Positions 1 to 5,782 of a stretch of DNA of 11,193 nt are shown one piece after another. The notes under the pieces are model-generated. The model worked only from the letters and a program-made list of their open reading frames with translations. It was not told the origin of the DNA and ran no database searches. The first letter of the stretch is position 1. Each line of letters opens with the position of its first letter. The stretch spans positions 1 to 11,193 of the forward strand of contig JASHQT010000522.1 of NCBI GenBank assembly GCA_030039005.1, in the 5' to 3' direction. The stretch comes from Bryobacteraceae bacterium. Lineage in GTDB: Bacteria > Acidobacteriota > Terriglobia > Bryobacterales > Bryobacteraceae. Made by a program: the position numbers and the translations under genes.

Positions 1-648
1 GTCGGCGAAGGCGGCAAGCTCAACATCGAGATGCGCCTGAAAACCGGCCGCGGGTACGTCGCCGCCGACCGCAATTACGACGAAGACCTGGCGCTCGGCT
101 ACATCCCCATCGATTCCGTGCATTCGCCCGTCCGCAAAGTGAATTTTGCCGTGGAAGCAGCGCGTTTAGGACAAATGACCGACTACGACAAGCTCACGCT
201 CGAAGTCTGGACCAACGGCGCGATTTCTCCGCAGGACGCCATCGGCCAGGCCGCCAAGCTGCTCAAGGACCACATGGCGATCTTCATCAACTTTGAAGAG
301 CTGCCGGAAACCGCCGAAGAGCCGGCCGAGCGCGGCGCGAGCCAAATGAACGAAGTGCTGAACCGCTCGGTCGAGGAGCTTGAGCTCAGCGTCCGTTCTT
401 ACAATTGCCTCAAGAACGCCAACATCCAGACCATCGGTGATCTGGTGCAGAAAACCGAAGCCGAAATGCTGCGCACCAAGAACTTTGGCCGCAAATCGCT
501 TAACGAAATCAAGGAAATTCTTTCGAACCTGGGCCTGAGCTTCGGCATGAAGTTCGACGCGCAGGGCCGCCTGGTCGCGCCGCCGCCTTCGCTGCCGCAC
601 TATGGCGGTGAGGATGACGTCGCGGGACTGGATGAGGTCGCCGAATAG
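1..648 (+). CDS. rpoA: RNA polymerase alpha subunit, C-terminal part (5' end outside window)
   Basis: The alpha subunit dimerises to nucleate RNA polymerase assembly, and its C-terminal domain contacts UP-element DNA and activators. The reading frame is open from base 1, so the gene begins upstream. The visible 215 codons start in the last part of the N-terminal domain ([10 protein letters not shown], then [17 protein letters not shown] and a [18 protein letters not shown] helix, all typical of alpha). A Glu-rich linker follows, then a complete C-terminal domain: [15 protein letters not shown], containing the equivalents of the E. coli DNA-contacting Arg265, Asn268 and Cys269, then [14 protein letters not shown] and the [13 protein letters not shown] helix-hairpin-helix. 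A Pro/acid-rich tail of about 30 residues ([18 protein letters not shown]) follows the conserved core. rplQ begins 2 nt after the TAG, as in the standard alpha operon. Identification is essentially certain. Confidence 0.97.
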   Translation, partial: VGEGGKLNIEMRLKTGRGYVAADRNYDEDLALGYIPIDSVHSPVRKVNFAVEAARLGQMTDYDKLTLEVWTNGAISPQDAIGQAAKLLKDHMAIFINFEELPETAEEPAERGASQMNEVLNRSVEELELSVRSYNCLKNANIQTIGDLVQKTEAEMLRTKNFGRKSLNEIKEILSNLGLSFGMKFDAQGRLVAPPPSLPHYGGEDDVAGLDEVAE

Positions 649-650
649 CC

Positions 651-1127
651 ATGCGTCACCGCGTCAACGGATACAAACTCAAGCGCAATATCGCCTCGCG
701 CGATTCGCTGCTGCGCGGCTTGGTGACCAGCGTCATCGAGAACGATTTCGTCATCACCACCGTTCCCAAGGCCAAAGCCGCCCGGCCTCTGGTGGACAAG
801 ATGATCACCCTCGCCAAGACCGACTCGCTGCACTCGCGGCGTCAGGCCGCGGCCTTTCTTCGAACCCCCGAATCGGTCAAAAAACTGTTCGATAAAGTGG
901 GAGCGAAATTCGGCCAGCGCAACGGCGGCTACACCCGCATCGTCCGCATCCCGGCTTCCACCAAATGGGCGTTTCGGCCAGGCGACGGCGCAGAAATGGC
1001 CAAGCTCGAATTGGTCGGCACCGAACTCATCAAACGTGCCGCCGAACGCGCGAAGCGCCGCGAGGAGCGCCTCAAGGCAGTCCAAGAAGGCCGCGAAGGC
1101 GAAGAGGGCGAGCAAGAAGAATCATAA
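651..1127 (+). CDS. rplQ: 50S ribosomal protein L17 with extended acidic tail
   Basis: L17 is a structural protein of the large ribosomal subunit. Family features are clear: N-terminal MRHRVNGYKLKRN, TTVPKAKAARPLVDKMITLAKTD around residues 36-58, and GGYTRI at 92-97, then RPGDGAEMAKLELV at 109-122. At 158 residues it is longer than the usual 115-130. Two things account for this. There is an apparent insertion of about six residues (around ASTKWA, 102-107) between the GGYTRI and RPGD motifs, and a charged tail from about residue 124 that is first Arg/Lys-rich (RAAERAKRREERLK) and then Glu-rich (EGEEGEQEES). The ATG is 2 nt downstream of rpoA, implying co-transcription and probable translational coupling. 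The last 56 nt overlap, on the opposite strand, the 3' end of the PAP2 gene. The gene is certain; the role of the tail is unknown. Confidence 0.96.
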   Translation: MRHRVNGYKLKRNIASRDSLLRGLVTSVIENDFVITTVPKAKAARPLVDKMITLAKTDSLHSRRQAAAFLRTPESVKKLFDKVGAKFGQRNGGYTRIVRIPASTKWAFRPGDGAEMAKLELVGTELIKRAAERAKRREERLKAVQEGREGEEGEQEES

Positions 1128-1944
1128 GGCTGGGAACCAGGCTGATCGCGAACCCAGCCACGGCATCGGCCGCGTAATGATAGCGGCCGTACACGGTCGC
1201 CACCGCCACACTCACCGCGTAAATCAACATTCCCCAGCCGTACTGTTTGCGCTCCGGCAGGAACGCAAACAGCGCCCACGCGGCTGAAAATGCCGACGAT
1301 ACGTGCGCGCTGGGAAACACGCTGGAATGAATGCCGTACCCGTTCACCAGCCACAAATTCAGGTGGCGCAGCGAGGTGAAATAGTTGGGCAGATCGTCGC
1401 CGGCGAAGACGATGCGCGGCGGCTCGCTGGGAAAAAATGGAAATAGCCCGTAAGCGAGCAACGTTCCCAGCAAATACAAAAACACCGCGCCATTGACGCG
1501 GTTTAAGCGCCGCTCGATATACAAAATCGCCACCACAAACGGCGCGACGGCATACACTAGCGCATAGCAGGCTTCCAGATACAACGGCCCCAGCACGCCG
1601 AACGCCTCGACCGTGCGCTGCAGGCCGTATGGATACAGAAGTGTGCGGTCCCACTCCTCCCACTTCAGCTCCAAGGCAAGATTCGGCGCGAGCGCCGAGA
1701 ACCAATTCATCTCACGATAGGCGAACAGGACCAGCCCCACCGAAGTCCAGTCGCGCATGATGCTGAAAAGCATCGTGTGCTCGTGCATTTCGCCGTATGC
1801 CAGGGCGAGAAACAGCGTCGAGACCACCAACTCAACAACCAGCAGCCGCCAGATCATCGGCGGCGCGATCGGAAATCGCGTGGCAATCGCGGCCACGTAG
1901 CCGAAGTAGAAGATGAGCAGCCACTCGGCTGAGCGCAGCTTCAT
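1072..1944 (-). CDS. PAP2 superfamily integral membrane phosphatase/transferase (AUR1/IPC-synthase-like subtype)
   Basis: A 290-residue polytopic membrane protein with roughly six hydrophobic helices (for example about 8-24, 31-50, 119-143, 153-171, 236-252 and 262-277). Conserved blocks near the C-terminal half mark the PAP2 fold: PSEPPR at 172-177, PSAH at 211-214 (phosphatase motif 2, general-acid His214), and GRYHYAADAVAG at 253-264, where His256 and Asp260 fit the nucleophilic-His/Asp motif 3 and Arg254 contributes to the phosphate pocket. The R-x-H-Y-x2-D spacing and the PSEPPR block resemble the PAP2_3/AUR1-like branch rather than classical PAP2 enzymes with SRx5Hx3D. The family hydrolyses or transfers lipid phosphates such as phosphatidate, undecaprenyl diphosphate or inositol-phosphoceramide; the substrate here cannot be told. 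The ATG overlaps the recN stop (ATGA), so the two are probably translated from one message. Its 3' end overlaps rplQ antisense by 56 nt. Confidence 0.85.
   Translation of the reverse strand: MKLRSAEWLLIFYFGYVAAIATRFPIAPPMIWRLLVVELVVSTLFLALAYGEMHEHTMLFSIMRDWTSVGLVLFAYREMNWFSALAPNLALELKWEEWDRTLLYPYGLQRTVEAFGVLGPLYLEACYALVYAVAPFVVAILYIERRLNRVNGAVFLYLLGTLLAYGLFPFFPSEPPRIVFAGDDLPNYFTSLRHLNLWLVNGYGIHSSVFPSAHVSSAFSAAWALFAFLPERKQYGWGMLIYAVSVAVATVYGRYHYAADAVAGFAISLVPSLMILLARPLRLRGLLGLP
1167..1189. other. Inverted repeat downstream of rplQ, within the PAP2 gene
   Basis: Perfect 7-bp arms CGGCCGC (1167-1173) and GCGGCCG (1183-1189) flank a 9-nt loop, 39 nt past the rplQ stop codon. No T-tract follows on either strand, so it is not a Rho-independent terminator as written. 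It also encodes part of the catalytic motif 3 of the PAP2 protein, so the symmetry may simply be codon-driven. It could still cap the 3' end of the rpoA-rplQ transcript. Low confidence in any function. Confidence 0.3.
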
Positions 1945-3641
1945 CTACGCGCCGCGCCCGCGCCCAAACGGATCAACTGCTCGGCGTGCTTCAGCGCTTC
2001 CGGCGTCACTTTCTGGCCCGACAGCATGCGGCCGATCTCCCGCGTCCGCCCTTCGGCGCTCAGTTCTTCGATCTCGGCTACCGTGCGGCCTTTCACCTCG
2101 CGCTTCTCGACGGAGTAATGATGATCGGCGAATCCAGCCACTTGCGCCAAGTGCGTCACGCACAGTACCTGGTTCGACGTGGAAAGCTTCTTCAGCCTAC
2201 GGCCCACGGCTTCCGCCACGCCGCCGCCGATGCCGGTGTCGATCTCATCGAACACCAGCGTGCGCACGACGCCGTTGGCGCGCGCGGCTTGCCCGAGCGA
2301 CGTCTTTAGCGCGAGCGCGATGCGCGAAAGCTCGCCACCCGAAGCCACGCGATCGAGCGGCCGCGGCTCTTCGCCCGCGTTGGCCGAAATCAGGAACTCC
2401 ACGCGGTCGGTTCCGCTTTCCGACCAATTCGCCTCGTGCACTTCAACGCGGAACACCGCGCTTTCGAGCGCCAGCGAATCGAGCTCCGTCTCCACTTTCT
2501 TGGCCAGTTTTTCCGCCGCGGCTTTCCTCGACGCTGTCAGCGTGGCCGCGTGCTCCCGATACGCCGCGCTGGCGCCAGCCAGATCGGCTTCTAACTTGGC
2601 TCTGCGCTCACCGGCCGTTTCAATCGCTTCCATCTTCGCCCGAACGTCTTCCAAAAATGCCAGCACGTCCTCCAATGTCGACCCGTACTTACGCTTTAGA
2701 CGTTCAATCAGCGCCAATCGCGACTCGATTTCGTCCAACCGTTTGGGGTCGGCTTCCAGCTTGTCCAGGTAATCACGAATCGCGTCCGATGCATCGTCCA
2801 CGCCGATGGTCGCGTTGCGCAGCGTCTCCGCGACACGCTCCAGGCTGGCGTCGATGCGGGATAGCTCTTCCACTTTCTTGAGCGCCATGCGAAGCTGCGC
2901 CGTCACACTTCCCTGTTCTTCATGCTCTTCTCCACTGAGGACCGTGTAGGCCGCACCGGCGTTTTCCTGAAGCTTGGCGACATTGCGCAGCACCGCGCGG
3001 TCCTGACCGAGCTGCGCATCTTCGCGCGGTTTCAGCGCCGCGCTCTCGATTTCCTTGCGCTGGAAACTCCACAAATCCGCCATGCGCAGCTTTTCCTGCT
3101 CTGAACGGTCGAGCTCGGTGAGTTCGGCCTCGATCTGCTTCCAGCGCCGGAACAAAACACCGGCTTCTTCGCGCTGGTCTTCCAAGCGGGCGAAATCGTC
3201 CAGGGCGTACAACTGCGCTTCCGCCGAAAAAAGCTGCTGCTGTTCGTGCTGCCCGTGGATATCACCCAGGAACGGCGCGATCTCGCGCAAAAGCGCGATT
3301 GTTACAGGACGATTTCCCAAGAATGCGCGCGACTTGCCGTTGGCCATGACCTCGCGCTCCACCAGCAGCTCCCCGTCCTCCACCGGCGCACCAGCGCGGT
3401 CCAGCAGTTCCCGCAAAACGGGGTCCTCGGGAGCCTCGAAAACGCCCGAAACGCGCGCCCGCTCGGCGTCCGAACGCACCATATCCGCCGAGGCGCGGCC
3501 GCCCAAAATCAGCCCAAGTGCATCCACCACAATGGATTTGCCGCTTCCGGTTTCGCCTGTCAGCAGGTTTAACCCCGGGTGAAACCGCACCCGCGCGCGC
3601 TCCACTACGGCATAGTTTTCCACCGCCAGTTCCAGCAACAC
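1941..3641 (-). CDS. recN: DNA repair protein RecN (SMC-like ATPase)
   Basis: RecN is a cytoplasmic SMC-family ATPase acting at double-strand breaks, holding or tethering ends with RecA. The 566-residue product is close to the family norm (about 550). The N-terminus LLELAVENYAVVERARVRF precedes the Walker A motif GETGSGKS (29-36), followed by DALGLILGGRASADMVR and DIHGQHEQQQLF, both RecN hallmarks. A long central part (about 150-400) is rich in charged heptad-like helices, consistent with the coiled coil. The ABC signature ASGGELSR lies at about 433-440, Walker B LVFDEIDTGIGG has Asp465/Glu466, and VTHLAQVAGFADHHY supplies the H-loop. The start is GTG at 3641, chosen because it reproduces the conserved N-terminus; no ribosome binding site precedes it, but a TATAAT box does, at 8 nt. 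Downstream it overlaps the PAP2 gene by 4 nt. Confidence 0.96.
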   Translation of the reverse strand: MLLELAVENYAVVERARVRFHPGLNLLTGETGSGKSIVVDALGLILGGRASADMVRSDAERARVSGVFEAPEDPVLRELLDRAGAPVEDGELLVEREVMANGKSRAFLGNRPVTIALLREIAPFLGDIHGQHEQQQLFSAEAQLYALDDFARLEDQREEAGVLFRRWKQIEAELTELDRSEQEKLRMADLWSFQRKEIESAALKPREDAQLGQDRAVLRNVAKLQENAGAAYTVLSGEEHEEQGSVTAQLRMALKKVEELSRIDASLERVAETLRNATIGVDDASDAIRDYLDKLEADPKRLDEIESRLALIERLKRKYGSTLEDVLAFLEDVRAKMEAIETAGERRAKLEADLAGASAAYREHAATLTASRKAAAEKLAKKVETELDSLALESAVFRVEVHEANWSESGTDRVEFLISANAGEEPRPLDRVASGGELSRIALALKTSLGQAARANGVVRTLVFDEIDTGIGGGVAEAVGRRLKKLSTSNQVLCVTHLAQVAGFADHHYSVEKREVKGRTVAEIEELSAEGRTREIGRMLSGQKVTPEALKHAEQLIRLGAGAARR

Positions 3642-3649
3642 TCGATGAA

Positions 3650-3655
3650 ATTATA
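3650..3655 (-). promoter_or_regulatory. -10 box of recN, implying leaderless mRNA
   Basis: On the minus strand the sequence reads TATAAT, a perfect sigma-70 -10 hexamer, with only 8 nt between it and the recN GTG. Transcription starting 6-8 nt after the box would begin at or within a base or two of the start codon, which explains the lack of a Shine-Dalgarno sequence. The -35 is weak: TTTAGA at a 15-nt spacer is the best match, four of six to TTGACA. Sequence match seen directly; leaderless initiation inferred. Confidence 0.55.
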
Positions 3656-3718
3656 CGAGGTTTGCATCCGTCTAAAGGAGGGTAGGCCTGTCCAGATACG
3701 GGGTTTTGCGTCATACTG

Positions 3719-3743
3719 TAAAACAGCACGGCCTATAAAACAG
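3719..3743. repeat. Direct repeat TAAAACAG in the recN/tol intergenic region
   Basis: Two identical 8-mers TAAAACAG occur at 3719-3726 and 3736-3743, 17 bp apart start to start. The second copy overlaps the left arm of the neighbouring palindrome. The first copy also sits in a small inverted repeat, CTGT-AAA-ACAG (3716-3726). Together they make about 45 bp with repeated CTGT/ACAG half-site-like elements, which looks like a protein-binding region, though no regulator can be assigned. Confidence 0.4.
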
Positions 3744-3761
3744 AACGCTGTGGTTCTGTTT
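3738..3761. promoter_or_regulatory. Perfect palindrome, candidate operator between recN and tolQ
   Basis: Arms AAACAGAAC (3738-3746) and GTTCTGTTT (3753-3761) are perfect 9-bp reverse complements around a 6-nt centre. The palindrome is midway between the divergent recN and tolQ starts (about 97 and 95 bp). A -10-like TATAAA (3734-3739) facing tolQ overlaps its left edge, a usual position for a repressor site. The core GAAC-N6-GTTC superficially resembles LexA boxes (GAAC-N4-GTTC in Firmicutes), and recN is a common SOS gene, but the spacing does not match a box I know. An RNA hairpin is an alternative reading, but the 3' arm ends in only three T's, so it is not a terminator. Confidence 0.5.
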
Positions 3762-3793
3762 CGGAGTGAAACCGGGTGACTGCGCCGCCGCGA

Positions 3794-3799
3794 TATCAT
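3794..3799 (+). promoter_or_regulatory. Possible -10 element for the tol operon
   Basis: TATCAT (five of six to TATAAT) is 57 nt upstream of the tolQ start, preceded by GA and followed by G. No good -35 lies 16-18 nt upstream. A second candidate, TATAAA at 3734-3739, overlaps the palindrome. Which, if either, is used cannot be decided from sequence. Confidence 0.25.
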
Positions 3800-3843
3800 G
3801 TTTGTAGCGGCAGAGCTTTTCTGAAACGCATGGCAGCGAGGCG

Positions 3844-3851
3844 AAAAGGAG
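3844..3851 (+). promoter_or_regulatory. Ribosome binding site that fixes the TTG start of tolQ
   Basis: AAAAGGAG, a strong Shine-Dalgarno match, is 5 nt upstream of a TTG codon at 3857. There is no ATG in frame near the N-terminus of tolQ, and the resulting protein length (228) equals that of known TolQ proteins, so this site decides the start. Confidence 0.75.
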
Positions 3852-3856
3852 CTTAG

Positions 3857-4543
3857 TTGACAGTTTCGTGCGTGGGCGGTCTGTTTCTGCAACTGGAAAT
3901 ATGGGACCTCATTCAAAGCACCGGTCCAATTCCCAAAGCGGTTTTGGCGATCCTGGTCGGGTTTTCGTTGTTGTCCTGGGCGGTGATTCTTTCCAAGTGG
4001 TCCAGCTTCCGGCGCGCGCGCTCGGCCAACCGTTCGTTCCTGCGCGCGTTCCGCAAAGCGCCCTCCATCGAAGCCATCGCTGCCGCGAGCGCGCAGTTCC
4101 ACCGCTCGCCTCTGGTGACGGTTTTCGATTTCGGATACAGCGAAGTGGCGCGCCAGATGAAATCGCGCGGCAGCGTCACCAATCCGCTGGCGCTCGAGCG
4201 CACGCTGCAACTCGGCATGAGCGAGGAAATCACGCGCCTGGAGCGCAAGATGAGCCTGTTGGCCACCACCGCGGGCGTCAGCCCGTTCATTGGCCTGTTC
4301 GGAACGGTATGGGGCATCATCGACGCGTTTCAGCAGTTGAGCACCGCCGGCGCGGCCAGCCTGCGCGCGGTGGCGCCCGGTATCTCGGAAGCTCTCATCA
4401 CAACGGCGATGGGGTTGTTCGCCGCGATCCCGGCTTACATCGCCTACAACATTTTCAACAACTCCATCCGCGAATTCGCCGCGCGCATGGAAGATTTCCA
4501 GCTCGAGTTCTTGAACCTCACCGAGCGCAGCTTGGAGCGTTGA
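3857..4543 (+). CDS. tolQ: Tol-Pal system proton channel subunit TolQ
   Basis: Inner-membrane MotA/TolQ/ExbB family protein that forms, with TolR, the proton-conducting stator of the Tol-Pal machine. At 228 residues it matches the family length (230 in E. coli). Three membrane segments are visible: about 27-46 (VLAILVGFSLLSWAVIL), a second spanning about 136-156 with SPFIGLFGTVWGI at 142-154, and a third at about 172-194 with VAPGISEALITTAMGLFAAIP. The pore-lining threonines known from E. coli (Thr145, Thr178) correspond to Thr150 and Thr183. A cytoplasmic loop of about 90 residues separates segments 1 and 2. Start is TTG, supported by the AAAAGGAG site. First gene of the operon; tolR begins 1 nt after its stop. 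TolQ rather than ExbB is supported by the complete tolQRABpal-cpoB order. Confidence 0.95.
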   Translation: MTVSCVGGLFLQLEIWDLIQSTGPIPKAVLAILVGFSLLSWAVILSKWSSFRRARSANRSFLRAFRKAPSIEAIAAASAQFHRSPLVTVFDFGYSEVARQMKSRGSVTNPLALERTLQLGMSEEITRLERKMSLLATTAGVSPFIGLFGTVWGIIDAFQQLSTAGAASLRAVAPGISEALITTAMGLFAAIPAYIAYNIFNNSIREFAARMEDFQLEFLNLTERSLER

Positions 4544-4544
4544 C

Positions 4545-4991
4545 ATGGCATTTTCAATGAACGGTTCGAGTGGGCTCGGGCGCGGGCGCTTCCGCGGTGG
4601 CTCCGGTTCGCTCGCCGAAATCAACATCGTGCCTTTGGTGGACGTGGTGCTGGTGCTGTTGATCATTTTCATGCTTACAGCCCACGTAATGGAGTTCGGG
4701 CTGCAGATCGAAGTGCCCAAGGTGAAGCCCGTGAAGCAGAGCATCCAGGATCTTCCGGTGGTTTCCATCAGTAAGGAGGGCACCACTTACTTGAACGGCA
4801 AGCCTACCAACATCAATTTGCTGGCCGACGAGATTCATCAGCGGTTTCATAACGCGTCCTCCGTTTATTTGCAGGGCGACAGCCGCACGCCCTGGGGCGA
4901 GGCGATGCAGGTGGTCGCGCAACTGGGCGAGGCGAAGTTGGCCGTAAGCGTGGTCACGCAGCCCGAAGACAAGTCCGACAAGCGCCGATAA
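4545..4991 (+). CDS. tolR: Tol-Pal system protein TolR
   Basis: ExbD/TolR family: one N-terminal membrane helix plus a periplasmic domain that dimerises and binds peptidoglycan when the motor is energised. The product is 148 residues (142 in E. coli). A Gly/Arg-rich cytoplasmic N-terminus (2-22) is followed by LAEINIVPLVDVVLVLLIIF, in which Asp33 is the invariant proton-carrying aspartate (Asp23 in E. coli). The periplasmic part shows VVSISKEGTTYLNGK and SSVYLQGDSRTPWGEAMQVV, typical of the ExbD fold, and ends in a charged tail (PEDKSDKRR). A GGAG at 4534-4537, inside the end of tolQ and 7 nt upstream of the ATG, serves as ribosome binding site. The 1-nt gap to tolQ suggests coupled synthesis of motor subunits. 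Confidence 0.95.
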   Translation: MAFSMNGSSGLGRGRFRGGSGSLAEINIVPLVDVVLVLLIIFMLTAHVMEFGLQIEVPKVKPVKQSIQDLPVVSISKEGTTYLNGKPTNINLLADEIHQRFHNASSVYLQGDSRTPWGEAMQVVAQLGEAKLAVSVVTQPEDKSDKRR

Positions 4992-4999
4992 GCGAAACC

Positions 5000-5782
5000 A
5001 TGGAACTGCAGCAGCACGCCGATATCCTGGATCAGGAAGATTCGATCGGCCGTCCCCTGTTGCAATCGGTGTTGCTGCACGCCGCAGTCGCCGGCGCGCT
5101 GATCGTTTCGAGCATTCAATTCGAGCACTCGCGCCAAGTGTGGGGATCTCCCAATACAGGCGCCGGAACCGCTGTGGCGGTCAATGCGGTGAAAACGATT
5201 CCCCTGCCATCGCGCGCGGGGCAGATCAATCCGGTGGCTAACGACACCGAATCGCAAGTGCCGCAACAGCCCACTCCCAAGCCTCAGCCGAAGCCCGAGG
5301 TGAAGGTTCCCGAGAACGCCATTCCGATTCCCAGCCGCTCCGCCAAGAGGCAACCCAAGCGCGAAGTTTCGCAGAAGTGGCATCCGAAGTTGATTCCCGA
5401 GAATCAGGTGTTCAGCCGGTTGGCGCCGGCGGCGAACTCGCCGATGTTCCAGAAGCCGGGCGCGGGCGGCGTGGGCGTGGGCCCGAACAGCACGTTTGGA
5501 ACCGAATTCGGCGCTTATGCCGACTTGGTGGTCCAGCGTGTGACCGACAAGTGGCAAACCAACGGACTGGCCGGCCAGAGCTTACCGCTGGTGGTAGTGA
5601 CGTTCGACATCCTGCGCAACGGCACCGTCAAGAACGCGCAGATCGTGCAGCGCAGCGGCAACACCACGCTCGATTATTCCGCGCTTCGTGCAGTCAACGA
5701 TGCCGCGCCTTTCCCCCCTCTTCCTTCCAACTACAGCGGAAGCTCCACCAGCGTGGAGCTCCGATTCCAATTGCAGAAATGA
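5000..5782 (+). CDS. TolA/TonB-like trans-periplasmic energy transducer
   Basis: A 260-residue protein in the tolA position, 8 nt after tolR. It has a short cytoplasmic N-terminus and a signal-anchor helix, SVLLHAAVAGALIVSSI (23-39), in which Ser23 and His27 line up with the essential Ser16/His20 of E. coli TonB (SHLS motif, shared with TolA). A Pro/Lys-rich periplasmic linker follows (QQPTPKPQPKPEVKVP, about 92-107), then a basic stretch and a Gly-rich hinge. The C-terminal TonB/TolA domain runs from about 172 to 260 (YADLVVQRVTDKW, then LRNGTVKNAQIVQRSGN and AAPFPPLP). The Pro-rich linker and domain style are TonB-like, and it lacks the long Ala/Lys helix of E. coli TolA (421 residues). By context it should contact TolB and Pal, so it acts as TolA; a TonB role for outer-membrane receptors cannot be excluded. 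Its TGA overlaps the tolB ATG. Confidence 0.88.
   Translation: MELQQHADILDQEDSIGRPLLQSVLLHAAVAGALIVSSIQFEHSRQVWGSPNTGAGTAVAVNAVKTIPLPSRAGQINPVANDTESQVPQQPTPKPQPKPEVKVPENAIPIPSRSAKRQPKREVSQKWHPKLIPENQVFSRLAPAANSPMFQKPGAGGVGVGPNSTFGTEFGAYADLVVQRVTDKWQTNGLAGQSLPLVVVTFDILRNGTVKNAQIVQRSGNTTLDYSALRAVNDAAPFPPLPSNYSGSSTSVELRFQLQK

Noticed and set aside
1036..1287. Alternative frame over the rplQ end with a Lys-rich stretch, which could suggest a frameshifted basic tail for L17.
   Set aside because: The in-frame Glu-rich tail is a normal end with a TAA stop, and nothing shows slippery sequence or homology; coincidence is simpler.
1913..2881. Long plus-strand open frame of 322 codons opposite recN.
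   Set aside because: Composition is Arg/Ser/Pro-rich with no recognisable domain, fully antisense to the clear recN frame; a GC-rich shadow.
3674..3682. AAAGGAGGG, an ideal Shine-Dalgarno sequence in the recN/tol intergenic region.
   Set aside because: No start codon with a sensible reading frame follows at 5-10 nt, and nothing coding is seen before tolQ.
3650..3776. Search for a known LexA box (GAAC-N4-GTTC, CTG-N10-CAG or GTTC-N7-GTTC) near recN.
   Set aside because: None matches exactly; only a GAAC-N6-GTTC palindrome is present, so an SOS assignment is kept as a hypothesis and not as a feature call.
3857..3862. TTGACA, a perfect -35 hexamer, formed by the tolQ start codon and the next codon.
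   Set aside because: No -10-like sequence is 16-18 nt downstream (TCTGTT there), and a promoter here would leave tolQ without a usable start. The TTG behind AAAAGGAG is better read as the start codon.
4772..4779. TAAGGAGG inside tolR, possible internal translation start (TTG at 4791).
   Set aside because: Spacing of 11 nt is long and the product would be a fragment of the TolR periplasmic domain; the bases encode ordinary tolR codons.
3605..4786. Long minus-strand open frame of 393 codons opposite tolQ and tolR.
   Set aside because: It overlaps the intergenic region and the convincing tolQ and tolR genes and shows no family motif; a shadow frame.
5377..5778. Upstream extension of the tolB frame by 134 codons.
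   Set aside because: It overlaps the TonB-like domain of the previous gene out of frame, and the signal peptide of TolB begins at 5779.
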